Of a DNA stretch of 64,000 nt, positions 26,819 through 38,777 are shown piece by piece. The stretch's first letter is position 1, and every line of letters begins with the position of its first letter. This DNA comes from Ciona intestinalis. Taxonomy: Eukaryota > Chordata > Ascidiacea > Phlebobranchia > Cionidae. Made by a program: the position numbers and the translations under genes. The notes below the pieces were generated by a model, which searched no databases, was not told the DNA's origin, and was given only the letters and a program-made list of their open reading frames with translations. The stretch covers positions 4,468,363 to 4,532,362 of the forward strand of contig NC_020175.2 in NCBI RefSeq assembly GCF_000224145.3. The letters run 5' to 3'.

Positions 26819-29170
26819 TAACTTCGTGTTGAATTAAAAGTAAATCCGACAAACTGGACGACGAGGACAAGGCTGTTGGTAGGTTGATCCGCACAGAACA
26901 AGCAGCGATTCAAGCCCAATATAATTTACTAGCTGCGTAGGTTAGAATGAAAAATAAAGTAAACAAAGTAACTGCGTGTGTTGAACGAATAGTATTAGAG
27001 ACGGCTATTTCGTAACCTTTAGCGCTGCATAGGTAATGTTGCAGTACTGCTTAAATAATTCATCCAAACACGGAAATAAAATCGAAATTTAGCGACGCAT
27101 TAAAGGACGCCGTGGAAGCAACGGGCGCGAGTGGTGCGGTGAAACTTTCTCACCGAAACATCGGTGCTTCGATTGTCCCACGCAACACAGGCGCGACGAC
27201 GATCGATGGTATGGTGCCAGCGTGATTTCCACAGAGAAAACCATACAGAAACGTAACCTAGATTTTTAAACTAGGATCAATGGCGCTACATGTTGGCAAA
27301 GATGTCAAAACATTCGCCGATGCGTCTGCCGCAGGTTTGTATTGTGTTAGTTGTATGCAGGTTCCCCACGTACCTTATAACGGCGGATGTCAAAAAGCGT
27401 GGGGGCTGTATGAACCACATCCGTAACACAAGCTATTTATCAAACCAAGGTGGGTTTAATCCGGCGAACACGACGTGTGGGATCGGGCATGCAAAGGCGC
27501 AGTATACAATGCCGGAAGCAACGACTGTTTACCGCCGTCTTCGGCCCGACAACGAAACGCAGCGAAGTGGAACGCTGGCGACACGTCATCAACGAAGAAG
27601 CAATTATTGTTTCGCCCGAGGCGGTGGAAGGAAACCGACTATGAGTCACCATAGGAGTGTGTGGTGGTACAATAGCGATGTTTACCATATAAGATACAAA
27701 TATTCTATACGACCAACAAATAATAGAGACTGAAGCGATAATAAACACACGAGTTAATCATTTACTTGGACAATCTCAGAACGGCGCTAAATTGGCAGAC
27801 AATTGCAAAGCAAGCGAACGCAACGACTCTCTGAACGACTGAACTATTATGTTTGCGGAACAATCAAGTCAACTAAGTGGCATTCTGGATATTCAATAGA
27901 TTATTAACGAGCGCTTATCAAAAACGCTGAATACTGCCTACAAGTTTAAACGGTTTCACTATTCGTTCTGGTAACATAAGCTAACATATGGCTGCATTAT
28001 GAAATTAAACACGACTGTCTCTTTGTTTCCACTTAAATCGCTTATAATGCGCTTGCATCATATGACACGCTGACCCAGCTAAGCTATTTCGTCGGCATAG
28101 CTTTATTAAAATTCCCGATGCTCTTTACAGTTCTAACTACGTCACGCCACATAGATATGTAAGCGAGTGGTCAGTGCGTTGTCTGGTATTCCCACAATTA
28201 CTGGGTAGGTGAGAAGGTAAACTTGCGCTACCTCACATATTTGATTGACAGGCGACAACAGTTGCCCGAACAGCTGACACCAATGACGTCACAATCAATT
28301 CGTGACATAACCCCGCCCTAATCTCCCTGATGTCATAATCTAACAATACACACTATTACTTTAAAGGACGCATGAGGACTGAAGAAGAATAACTTCGATA
28401 AATAATGCTGATAAGCTGCGCGAGTTAGTCACACCGTTTCCTCATTCTGATTATGGAAGCTGATCGTGTTTAATTGACTGTTCGGGCTGAAGAACGGTTC
28501 TAAGGCAGGAACAATACTGTAATGGCGGACAGACAGTCGAAGGACACGCTTCCCGGCCGATGCAACAATGCGCCGATACAAACTTTACCTCACATTATAA
28601 TCTGTTACTTCAATTATTTGTTTTAGAAACACCATTTTGGCTTCTTATCATATTCTAAGCTACAGCTTGCTACATAAACCTCGTATTTGTTTCTCAATTC
28701 GACCGTGACTGCTCCGTTCTATTTCGTCTCGCTTGCGTCTGCGGACGCGGGAATCGAGCGCGTGAGTGTGCGCGCTAATTAAAGAAACAAGAAAGGAGCG
28801 ACGAGAGAAAAAGGAGACCTGTTGCTCCAGCGGACTGGAGGAAAAAAGCGGGAGATTCTGACGTAACAAAAGCGGGTCACAGGACGTCGCGTCACAAAAC
28901 GAGAGAGAGCGCCTTTGTTTCTTTTATTATCAGCCGAGCTGAATTCGCATTGGCGCGCAAACTGGCGGCGAAGGCAAAGGGCGTTTGTTGCATAGCTGCA
29001 GCGCTCTTTGTGACGTAATAATAATGGCGGACGCTTGAAAGGGGATTCGCAGAAAACAACGATGACGTATTGTTTGAACGTGTCACGTGACGAAAACAAA
29101 ACACCGCATACTGCTGAAACAAAGGATATAATTGGACGACACCACAAAGCTGAGATAAACAACTTTATTT
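26819..29170. promoter_or_regulatory. CpG/CRE-rich region upstream of DYRK1A
   Basis: This interval is visibly richer in CpG than its surroundings and has several overlapping open frames, none recognisable. Motifs seen: TGACGTCA at 28284-28291, a GC box CCCCGCCC near 28311, TGACGTAA at 28859 and 29011, TGACGTAT at 29063, an E-box CACGTG at 29084, and ATGGCGGA motifs near 28522 and 29024. The left end should hold the DYRK1A promoter. The 28.2-29.1 kb patch looks like a separate promoter or enhancer whose transcript is not identified. A 48-codon frame at 27281-27427 begins MALHVGKDVKTFADASAAG; I cannot support it as a gene. Confidence 0.45.
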
Positions 29171-31888
29171 AGATAAAAAGCTGCTTTATGTCAAGTTACG
29201 ATAACGATATGTTACCCTTCTATTCTGAGAAGAGCGGTTTTCATTGACGGGAAACAGTACACGAACCACAAAATGACAAACTTTTACAGTTCAATTCTGC
29301 AAGCATGTGATAATTGATCAATACACGGAATAACTGTCACGTTTCTGGGCACAACATGCTGCTACCACGTGCTGTCCAACTTCTGATAATGCACCGTCAT
29401 GCTTCGGCCCTTCTGACCCGACGTTAACTTATTGCGTCATCTCAGTTACGTAAGGGAAACGGCTAAAACTCTTATTTACACTGACGTAATCCTGCAGCGT
29501 CAGATCGAAAACATTCTACCATCAAAACATATATCTTCGATATCAGCGTATCATGCTAATGTTAAAAATAACCACTCTGCGATCAACAGAAGTACAAGGA
29601 GTTCATAGTAACAATACGCCCATGAACCCGCAATCGATACATTGTTATGATGGGGCACTTCGGACGCACGATAGCTCTCAGTCTGTAACAAGGGACTACT
29701 AAAATCGATACACAGTGTCTGGCTGTGCATTTATGTACAGCTCTTTATTTTAAAACGACCGATTGCACCACCAACTTCCATTTGTATGGGAAAGTTAACT
29801 CAATTAGGACAGGACATTGTGGCAAGCTTTGGAAAGTGAATTTTCAACTTCTTTGATTAGTTAACTCACGATTGCTAATAATAAACCCTTTACTTAAATT
29901 TAAAACTTCTACACTGTTAATTATCCACAGGAACAACTTATTTCATCTATTCTGATGTTATTGACTGCAATTCAAATCTTACAGTATTTACAATAGGCTA
30001 AATAAAAACAACAGGCCCAAAACATAAATATCAAAACAAAAGCTACATGTAGAATAATTATTTATGTAGACTAAATACAGTAACTGGCTAACTTAACTGC
30101 TATAATAAACAATGAACAGTTAACAAATACCAAAAGTAATAAGAGCTGTCTTGTATAATACACATAAGTGCAAAACAGTAGTAGACTCTTGAGCACTTTC
30201 TAAACAAAAGTTATAGCAGATATAACATATTACCATACTAGCTTAAAAATAATCATGTGGGTCTGTGAGAATAACAACAAGCATGTTAAAGTAATTGCCA
30301 TGATTCTATTTATACTTCTGCCATGTGCAAGCAATCTGTCATCACATTGCAATGCAATGTATGGTTCAGCAGAGCAAAGTCCACTGTGATCAGTATTGAA
30401 TCAGTGCCTCAGAGTGGTACTGCCAAGTGTGCCAATATAATGGTAACATTGTATCGTGTTAAAGGTTGTTAACATGCTTCGTTCAACACAGCGTAATCAT
30501 TAACTTGGTGGACAGGTGTCTTCAAGTATGCTGCAGTTAGTGGCTGGTGCAGTAAAGGTAAACATTGCTACACAAACAATAACGTGTGCTTTAACACCTT
30601 ATGAATAACAGGTAATGGCTGTAACAACTCTGTTGTTTGAACTGGTGCATACACTGATAATGATACAGACTAGCATTTAGTATATATGATTGTGAAATAA
30701 CTATTACAAAATATACAGAGCATACATCAGCAGAGAAGAGACATTTATATATCTGTTAAACCGTACGTTGAAAAAAAGAGATGTAACATAAGAACCTCAC
30801 ACATTGAACTTCATAAACAGCAGACAAAGTCTAGTGTGTTCAACTACTGCCCCCCAATGGTAAAGAATCAAAACATTAGTGAGGTGCATTTTGGTAAATT
30901 CCCAGGTGGCAGACCACAGCATGGAAGATTCTTGTTACATTGTTTGCATTGTGATTTCATAACCACTAGTCTGACACAAACAACTGTATCATCTTTCTAT
31001 TACTTCCTATGGTTTTTAACAATGGTTTTAAAAGTGACAGTGCTGTTTAGAATGATGAGGGCTGAGTCAGAATGATTACAAACAAGGAATATTCGCATGA
31101 TGAAACATAGTTACATTGCAAGTGAATTGATACATTGTAATGGCACTTCGACAAAGGACACAGCAGCATTAATAGCAATAAAGCTATTACAAACATGATG
31201 CAAGTAATCAACAAACAGTATATAGTGTTTATTTTAGTATATATCAAGTAATCAACCCTATTATTCTAAAACCCACCTTAAATAGTAAAGAAATAATAAA
31301 AAACAACCCACCTTAAATAGTAAAGTATCCCGTTAGCTTGAAAAAGATATGCATCCAACACCACCAGTCTGCATGGATAACTTATTATTATATATACGAT
31401 CCAAGATGGTAGAAATTAGTGGAAAACATTCATTCATACACATTTTACACCAGGTTTTTACTTGTAAACAAATAATGAAGTACAAGGCTACAAGCTAGTT
31501 TTAAAGTAAAAAAAACAAGACTATGAAAAATGATGTTCTTGGCAGAACAGCTAGTGTCTGCAGAATATGGCAGTTATTGGCGAGATCTCACACATGCAAA
31601 GCAGTTATGCATGCTAACAGTAAAAATCGTAGTGCAAAGCAGTAAAAGCAGATACATTTTCAAGCCACAATGTAACACAGGTTCGGTTCATTGTTTAATT
31701 AATGGCATAAGTGGGACTAGTTATGGGCCGCATAGCCACAGTTTGCAAACAAAATCTCCCATACACCTTAAATAGTATGCACTGGCCAATAGCTGCACCA
31801 TTCAATGTCACCTACACTTCATATAACAGGGTAACATGTCACCTCAAGAGCACCAGAAAGCAATGTTGACACCTATACTTACATCAAG

Positions 31889-31936
<48 letters not shown>

Positions 31937-33000
31937 TATATAGCACTGCTGCGTAATCCAAGCAACACTTTTAACCAGTGGGCTTCAGAGGTACGTTATT
32001 CCGATATTACTCCATCTCCATTTATGATCTTGCAGTGTAATATCCAACTTTAAATCCAATGTCTTTTAAGTTAAAAAAAGCAACTTTGTTTTTATATATT
32101 TGGATGCGTAACTACGGAAACATTGAAAGGTTATTGCTATCATATTATTATGGTAAACAGTTAAATATATAATTGCAGTACAATATGCCTACAAACAGTT
32201 CACCAAAACAATATAAAAATAACAGGTTTTTCTTGTTTCTTTGTTGCTTTTCTAAGATGTGTTGCTACTAAAACAGGAAAATAAAAAGGTAGGCAATACC
32301 AATCTTGATTAGCAACACTGAACCTATTGACCATTAGGTTACCATATGCGCAGCAGCACAGCACTACACAGTCTTGGCGCACAAGTAAATTTACTTATTA
32401 TAAGCAAAGAAATCAAGTTTACAAAACACTTTTTTTTAAAACATGCAAGCAGTTATCTTTCTAATATTTCTAAATACCAAAGAATAGCACAAACATTGTT
32501 TGAAAGATAAATAAACAACTTTTAGAAATATTAAAACAAACAATACGCCTGTTCTAGATAGTTATAAATAAAACAAGGTGATAGTTAAGAATCCTCCCCC
32601 CACCTTATTTGCTAACCACTAACTACTAACCCATATAACCACTAAGCCCCTAACCATCAACCCATAACCACCAACCTCTAACACTTTCCACCAGCCTATT
32701 ACCAGATAAATCTTCACTTGTGCCTTAAACGGTTTAATACAAGAATGAACGACATTTAACCTTATTTTCATAATGCACACTAACTCTGTTGCATTATTTT
32801 GCTTTCAAATTGTTGCTACCAGCACCTGCTTCTGCTTCAGCACCTTAGTAAATTCTTAACTTTCACCTAAAACTCAAAATAGATTTGCACAAATTAAACC
32901 ACTGTTCTCAACAAAACCAATGCGCAAAAACGCTATACAAAGAGGGTACAGTTGCCGGCCATGCTAACTAAACATAGTTTAATGCATAAACCGCAATGGT
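29171..33000. other. Non-coding AT-rich stretch, no gene seen
   Basis: No exon set with consistent splicing or recognisable protein was found on either strand. A TGACGTAA lies at 29482-29489, a TA microsatellite at 31892-31942 and a degenerate CTAACCA-rich stretch at 32600-32700. It could hold long UTRs or non-coding RNA. Confidence 0.45.
31892..31942. repeat. (TA)n microsatellite
   Basis: About 25 TA units with one interruption (TAAATA). Confidence 0.95.
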
Positions 33001-33180
33001 CCGTAACATTATTACGCGATCAACCGTTGCGCAAATAACAATGTAAACAAAATGGCGGAAAACGACATCTTTTCGAAAACGAAGGCGTAACTAATCGAGT
33101 TGTGTCGCCATTAGTGATTTTATCGATAAAGCGCGGGAAACTTAAACGCATGGTTTTTGCAATTATGTTTCTATGTTCTT
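33001..33180. promoter_or_regulatory. Promoter-like CpG patch
   Basis: An otherwise AT-rich region becomes CpG-rich here, with AAAATGGCGG at about 33049 and CGCCATTAG at about 33107 in opposite orientations, both like YY1 sites common at transcription starts. No transcript can be assigned. Confidence 0.3.
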
Positions 33181-35743
33181 AGTGCGTTAACTTCGCCTCG
33201 ATTGCAGTAAATTTAAGAAAAATAATCAAATTTAAAAATAATGAATTAAAATTTGTATACAATGTTTGATTTAAAGTGAAACTAAGTTGTTTTTGTAACA
33301 AATACACACTGGACTAAATAAAAACTGACTTCATCGTAAGCTATTTGACAATTTATTAAATATCTTTAAAAATTTGATACATTTGCTACACTGAAATTTC
33401 TATAGAAAATTACATTAGTTATCCAAAATTAGGTTATGGATATTAAACCTAACCGGCCCATTGATAAATATGTTAACCTTTGGGGTTATTATGATAAGGT
33501 TAAGTACGGATTGGGTATTTCCCTCACCGCTGTCAACATACGTTTACTTCTGCCATGAATCGAAAGTTTGTAGTGTAAACGGCCATGTTGTAACACTTGG
33601 CACATTTTATTGCTATAATTAAACATACCAAGCAACTGAAAAACACTATTCCATTTAACTACAGAAATAATCAAGTACAGTTATAGATTGGCTATTTAAC
33701 CCTAAATTGTTAACTGCCTCATTAACACATTATGCAGTTTCTAGTATTTAATGTTATAGTTTTAATCCTAACCAGATTGTTCAATGATAATGCAGTAATG
33801 GAAAATATACCAATTTCCGCAATATAAACATTTCAGCTCTTCCATAATAATAGATCCATAATATCCACACAAAGAACACATTTCAGAAATTTTATTAGGA
33901 AAATATAATATGACATAGAAATAATAGTTAGCTTTAAAACATGATTATTCCAACTCAGAACTTCTCCTAGCTTGTCTTTCCATTCCATTTTCTGCATTAG
34001 AAAAGAGTATTAATTAGGCTTCATGATAAACAATTACACTAACAGTTTCACATAATTTACATAGGTCAAACCGGCCTCAATTTTAGTTTTAGTTTTCACA
34101 GCTTGCTATGCTGCACAGCCTCACCCATTTGGAATAATTTATTCGGACTTACAAGCAATAGGTAAATTACTTCAAACAATTAGGTAATTTACCTGAAATA
34201 GATTGCTCAATACTTTATTATACTGGAAGGCTGCTGATTTCAGCGCTGTAGATTTCTAAAGGAATCCTGAATAGGAATAAAACATGTTATCAAAAGTGTT
34301 TGTTGTTACCATAGATATAAAAATACCTTCATAGAAAAAACTGTATGATTGTTTATGTTTTTACAAACATGTTTGTACAGCTTAAAACATTTAAGTTCCA
34401 GTTGGAACTTATTCAAACAAAAAATTATTCAAAAATCAAAAATTGTTTTTAATGAATCTTTCTTTGTAACAAAAGTAGCAGCTTGATATTTTTTAAAACT
34501 TTAGGCTTTTACAAAAACAAAACAAAAAACTAGAGGATATAAATAGTTAAATACAAAAATACATAAAAAACAAAAAAATAAAAAACTATATAAAGTACAA
34601 AAACAGATGGACATTTAAGTTTAAACAAATAGATAAAAGTACAACATACCGTATGTAGGTAGATATTGATTGAAAAATAATAAAGTCATCCATGTGAAAG
34701 CTTCAAAAGTTTGTGACTTGCACAATGATGCAGTAATATAAAACTCATAGGGCTGAAGCTAATAAAAATGCTACATAGACAACACACGCCTCATGAAGTT
34801 TATTTGTGTTTCATTTATATATAGCAAGGTTTGTATTGGTTTCCTTCCTTAATTTAGTTCATCCATATATAGGGGGATCAAAAAGTGTTTTACCATGGAT
34901 TTGGGGGGGATACGGGAAAAATATTTATTGAATATTCAAAGAGTTATCATTGCATTATTCCAAATGAGAAGAAATTTTTAAACCAGTGAGCAGACAGATT
35001 GCTAAAAATGTCACAGCTCGGGAAAAAGAAACTGATGATTACAAGGAACCATAATAGATTCCTAAAACACATTAACTATGTTTTAAACTTAATGTTTGTT
35101 TATTGTATGATTACAGTACAGTGGTTTGATGGAAACAATGTACTGTTTTTAGTGTTTTACACAATAAAAGTCCAAAGTTTTTAGTTTTTAAACCATTGTA
35201 GTAGTGTGCGATCTAACCAGTTATTGATCAATTAAAGTTTATACTGTTACTGTAGCATGGCCATCTTTCTTGACCATGTACTGCAATTGCATTAATAAAA
35301 CTATCATGTCTGGGCATTATGATAAAATAGTAGCCTTCATGTGTAGCAAACTGTTGACATAGTGAAGAAATTTTAATAAAAACGAAAATTTGAACAATTA
35401 CATTCACATACACGGTTTTTATATTTCAGTCAGCCCTAATTTGAAAAATGTAAAAGAAAAGAAACAGTCAAAAATTGTGTCCACATTGTCCCCACATCTT
35501 AAAAAGGAAGAGTGTGAACAGGTTCATCAGAATAAAAGTCAATTTTTGGTCAAAAAGTTTTGAGCTGTAATAATGAACAAAAGTTTAGGAAGTTGTTTTA
35601 AGGATAAACCTAATTACTAATGTTACAGGAAATTGTTTGGTTAAAAATACCATTTTTTTTATCATTTTAAACTATGGATAGCAATGGCAGCAGGACACCT
35701 GAACAGTGACAGAAACGCAATTTAAGCACCTTTTGTTGCAGCT
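33181..35743. other. Intergenic; 3' flank of the hnRNPC-like gene
   Basis: No supported gene. On the minus strand 33945-33991 has the form of a terminal exon (acceptor ending GCAG, 14 open codons, stop, AATAAA at 33891-33896), but no upstream exons were found to join it. Confidence 0.4.
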
Positions 35744-36832
35744 TCAGTTGTTTGGTTCCTGCTTAGTAACAATCACCAATTCTTTTTCTTTACTCCCATT
35801 ATTCTGCTCTTGTTCCTCTTCTTGGTCCTCCCTTACAGATGCTGCTATCGCCTCAGCTTTTGCGACACAGAGAATCAACGCATTGACTTTTTCTCTTATC
35901 TCAACTAAATCTTTTTTAACAGTTTTAAGATCCAGGTACTGTGCAGCAAATGATCCAAAGGCTCGTTCAGTTGGTGGGGCAGGAGGGGGTGGCATGGGGT
36001 TAACTGATGGCGTTGGTGGTGCTGGTGGTTGAATAGCTTTTGAAATTGTATCGTGAGAAGGCAAACTAGGCTTTCGAACTGCCGGTTTAGTAACTCGACC
36101 AGAGAAGACTTTCTGGCCTCTTAATACTCTTCCTCTTGAGCCGCGAGTCAACATTCCACGAGCTGCGACTCTTCCTCGATTGAAAGCTCCTCCTCTTACT
36201 CCACGCAGAGCTCCACGCACAACAACTCTTGCAGCAGCACTAGCTCTTCCTCTTCCACCCCTGGCTCCACCTCTTACACCACTTCCTTGGCTCCATGAAT
36301 TATATCCTCCTTGTTGAAAACTATTCTGGTCGCTATCCGGCTGCTTTTGGTTCGGCTTTGGTTCAGCTGCAATATTGATATCAGCTTTTTGTCCAGCGAT
36401 CATATTTCCATTCTCAGCTTCCACTGCACTTCGGGCACATAAGGGGTCATCAAACTGAACAAAGGCGAACCCACGGTGCAAGGACACTGCTGTTACGTTC
36501 CCATAGTGTGAGAACCTAGCATAAAGCTCTTCTTTTGTCAAGTTCTGTGTGTTTATATTCCCAACAAACAATCGCATGTGCGCTGTGTTTGGGTCACTTG
36601 TCTCCGAAGAAACTTTTCCAGTAGATTTTGTTGAATTGTTCCCCGCCACCCCCTGATACTGATGGTTGCTGCCTTGGTTAAACTGATTTGTATTCGAATA
36701 TTGTGTCTGGTTGTATTGCTGGCCACCATAAGGATTTTGATTACCATATCCTTGATTTGTGTATTGGCCCGCTTCTGATTTATATTGTTGGCTTTGCCAT
36801 GAATTGCTGTTAATTCCACTTTGGTATGACAT
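35744..36832 (-). CDS. hnRNP C/RALY-like RNA-binding protein
   Basis: An uninterrupted 362-codon frame. Residues 1-80 are rich in Tyr, Gln, Asn, Gly and Ser (prion-like). An RRM follows at about 86-160, with RNP2 LFVGNI and RNP1 RGFAFVQF and the ending MIAGQKADINIAAEPK, which closely matches the hnRNP C/RALY RRM (MIAGQ.LDINLAAEPK). Residues 185-260 form an Arg/Gly-rich basic segment, then a Pro-rich linker. A helix at about 298-330 (LKTVKKDLVEIREKVNALI) resembles the hnRNP C leucine zipper. The family binds U-rich pre-mRNA in the nucleus. A 5' UTR intron is likely (donor about 36999, acceptor about 36904, minus strand). Upstream UTR and N-terminus are homologous to the next gene. The coding region has no introns. 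Confidence 0.92.
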   Translation of the reverse strand: MSYQSGINSNSWQSQQYKSEAGQYTNQGYGNQNPYGGQQYNQTQYSNTNQFNQGSNHQYQGVAGNNSTKSTGKVSSETSDPNTAHMRLFVGNINTQNLTKEELYARFSHYGNVTAVSLHRGFAFVQFDDPLCARSAVEAENGNMIAGQKADINIAAEPKPNQKQPDSDQNSFQQGGYNSWSQGSGVRGGARGGRGRASAAARVVVRGALRGVRGGAFNRGRVAARGMLTRGSRGRVLRGQKVFSGRVTKPAVRKPSLPSHDTISKAIQPPAPPTPSVNPMPPPPAPPTERAFGSFAAQYLDLKTVKKDLVEIREKVNALILCVAKAEAIAASVREDQEEEQEQNNGSKEKELVIVTKQEPNN

Positions 36833-37300
36833 ATTTTAGCAAAAGTAAAGTATTTAAAATGCAGGTAATTGTATACACTTCCACCCTACCTCTCAGTTTT
36901 AACCTGTACAAAATTACTAAATAAAACCATTTGCCTCATTTAAGAGCATTAACGTTAAAAAAAAAACGAAAATAATATTGTTGATACACTTTCACTTACA
37001 GTTGTCACAAACATAAATAACAGCAATATTTGCTGATTAGCAATCAGAGATAGATAACACTCAAATAAACCCACTGTAAGAATACAATTAAATAGAACCA
37101 TGTGAAAATTAGATATGTTACTATGTCAGGAACTAAAGTCTATTGCATGAACAGTAAGGCTTAGGCATAAGAGTTATAAATGTGCGCCCCACTGCGTTTA
37201 GCACCAGCCAATAATTCCTTAATAGTTGTTCAAAATCGAGGTGATTTTGTGACAAGCTATGCCTGTACAATCATTTCGATTAAGTAAACAAGCTAAGCTA
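36833..37300 (-). promoter_or_regulatory. 5' UTR, UTR intron and promoter of the hnRNPC-like gene
   Basis: Minus-strand donor GTAAGT at about 36999 and acceptor TTGTACAG at about 36904 define a UTR intron near 95 bp. The region 36990-37090 matches 38655-38735 upstream of the neighbouring gene (shared phrases CAAACATAAA, AGAGATA, CTCAAATAAAC), so both the promoter and UTR exon appear duplicated. Confidence 0.6.
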
Positions 37301-38494
37301 TTACCCGGTCTCTGCAGGGACATCCTTTGTGTTTAAATTAGTTTCCAGTTCTGGTACTTCATTATTTCTTTTTTCCGCTTCTACCCTTTGGTCTCCGTTA
37401 AAAAGAATTTGTCCAAAAAGGAAGCTCAGACGAAAGTTTACCTTAGAGAGACTAGGGAGGGCTGAGACCTTGACAGCAACACGCATGTGGAAGCCATGAT
37501 CAGTGTCTTTGCCCACCACGCTAACAATACGGATATCATTCACTGGGACATCTGGGTTTTGTCGTGCCAATACCACAAGGATCTTTTCAAGGTTATGTCG
37601 CAACCCCGGGCTAGGAATCCAGACAGTAAAGACGCGTTCCTTAGGTTTGTCTTGAGGTCCCAAGACGGTGTAGCCAGATGGAGCATCTGGTCTAGGGGGC
37701 AGTTGAGCCACCCATTTCTTCAGTGTGGTGACGGAGGTCTCATCTTTGCAATTAATCCTAATAATCCCAGACTTCATGAGTATAATACCATACGTACTGG
37801 GTGGATTTTCAGGAAACGTGTCATCAATCATAGCTTGACCCAACATATCATTAAGATACGTCACGTCAGCCATCGACAACAGGTCAGTTGCATCCGAGAA
37901 TGTGATATTCAGACGCAGAGATGACGATGATGACCCTTCCTCTTTGATTGATCCTCCCTCCTCTTTTGAATTGATGTTGGATGCGTCTTTTCGTCGTTTG
38001 GCTCCATTTGTAGACCTTGCAGCCGCTCTCCTTTCGGCTCTTGTTCTTTTCCGGTTTGGGTAACCAGATCCACGCCAAGCTGGCGGTGAAGATGGCCTAT
38101 TGCCTCTGTCCGCATTTTTACGGCTTTTATAGTCATCAGACTGACCAAACATGGATCTTCGAGTCATGGACCTATTCCCATAGTTAGAAAACCCGTCATT
38201 GAGATCACCTTTTAAATTGTTGAGGCCGTTATTCCCACCATAAGAACCCAACTCTGGTGAAACAGATCTAGTAGATTGTGGTTGGTTGTTCTGTGAGGGA
38301 CCAGGTCCTACTTGATACTGATAATCACCTTGGTTAAACTGATTTGAATTTGGAAATTGCATCTGGTTATTATTGTATTGCTGACCATTGTAAGGATACT
38401 GGTTACCATATCCTTGATTTGAGTATTGGCTACCTTGTTGATATTGTTGGTTCTGCCATCCTGTATTACTGTTCATTCCACCTTGGTATGCCAT
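37301..38494 (-). CDS. Prion-like N-terminus plus DUF4780-like domain protein
   Basis: An uninterrupted 397-codon frame. Residues 1-80 (MAYQGGMNSNTGWQNQQYQQ and on) are homologous to the hnRNPC-like neighbour. A basic Arg-rich stretch follows at about 145-170 (NRKRTRAERRAAARS), probably a nuclear signal. Residues about 195-375 form a domain with LLSMADVTYLNDMLGQAMID, SGIIRINCKDETS, VFTVWIPSPG, ILVVLARQNPDV and LSFLFGQILFNG. The order of a C-terminal lid of hydrophobic strands with 'V.WIP' and 'L.RQNP' resembles the DUF4780 family, known to me mainly from arthropods; this assignment is from memory and needs a profile search. A 5' UTR intron is likely (donor about 38666, acceptor about 38557). 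Function unknown; nuclear RNA-related role is inferred from the module. Confidence 0.85.
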   Translation of the reverse strand: MAYQGGMNSNTGWQNQQYQQGSQYSNQGYGNQYPYNGQQYNNNQMQFPNSNQFNQGDYQYQVGPGPSQNNQPQSTRSVSPELGSYGGNNGLNNLKGDLNDGFSNYGNRSMTRRSMFGQSDDYKSRKNADRGNRPSSPPAWRGSGYPNRKRTRAERRAAARSTNGAKRRKDASNINSKEEGGSIKEEGSSSSSLRLNITFSDATDLLSMADVTYLNDMLGQAMIDDTFPENPPSTYGIILMKSGIIRINCKDETSVTTLKKWVAQLPPRPDAPSGYTVLGPQDKPKERVFTVWIPSPGLRHNLEKILVVLARQNPDVPVNDIRIVSVVGKDTDHGFHMRVAVKVSALPSLSKVNFRLSFLFGQILFNGDQRVEAEKRNNEVPELETNLNTKDVPAETG

Positions 38495-38777
38495 ATCTCT
38501 TAAACAGTTTAGAATTCAGACTTCCGTTGAAAAATACTACCTGCTAAGAATGTAATCTGTACAAAAAAATAAAATGAAACCATTGGTTACATTTAAGAAT
38601 CTATCAGTCAAAAGCACTCATATCAACACAAAATATTGTCATTACGCTTTTCCATACAGTACTTACAAACATAAACTGGGGAACAACGTGTGGTGAACAG
38701 AGATAAATCTCAAATAAACACATTGTTAAAGTATACACAAATATGATTATCCGAATAATAAAAATGTTATTATTTTG

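Noticed and set aside
27281-27748. Overlapping open frames (48, 64, 102 and 147 codons) in three frames near 27.3-27.7 kb
   Set aside because: No recognisable domain, no consistent splice partners, and several frames are open at once because the region is GC-richer.
28522-28626. Small frame beginning MADRQSKDTLPGRCNN
   Set aside because: Only 34 codons, no similarity recognised, and the ATGGCGGA start is better explained as a YY1-like promoter motif.
28779-29162. 127-codon minus-strand frame
   Set aside because: Ser/Arg/Phe-rich without domain structure, lies across the CRE-rich promoter-like patch.
32590-32700. CTAACCA-rich stretch as interstitial telomere repeat
   Set aside because: Units are too irregular and do not match TTAGGG repeats.
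37487-37924. 145-codon plus-strand frame
   Set aside because: Antisense shadow of the DUF4780-like coding region.
35744-38494. Processed retrogene origin for the two intronless coding regions
   Set aside because: Both have a likely 5' UTR intron and homologous upstream sequence, which a processed copy would not retain.
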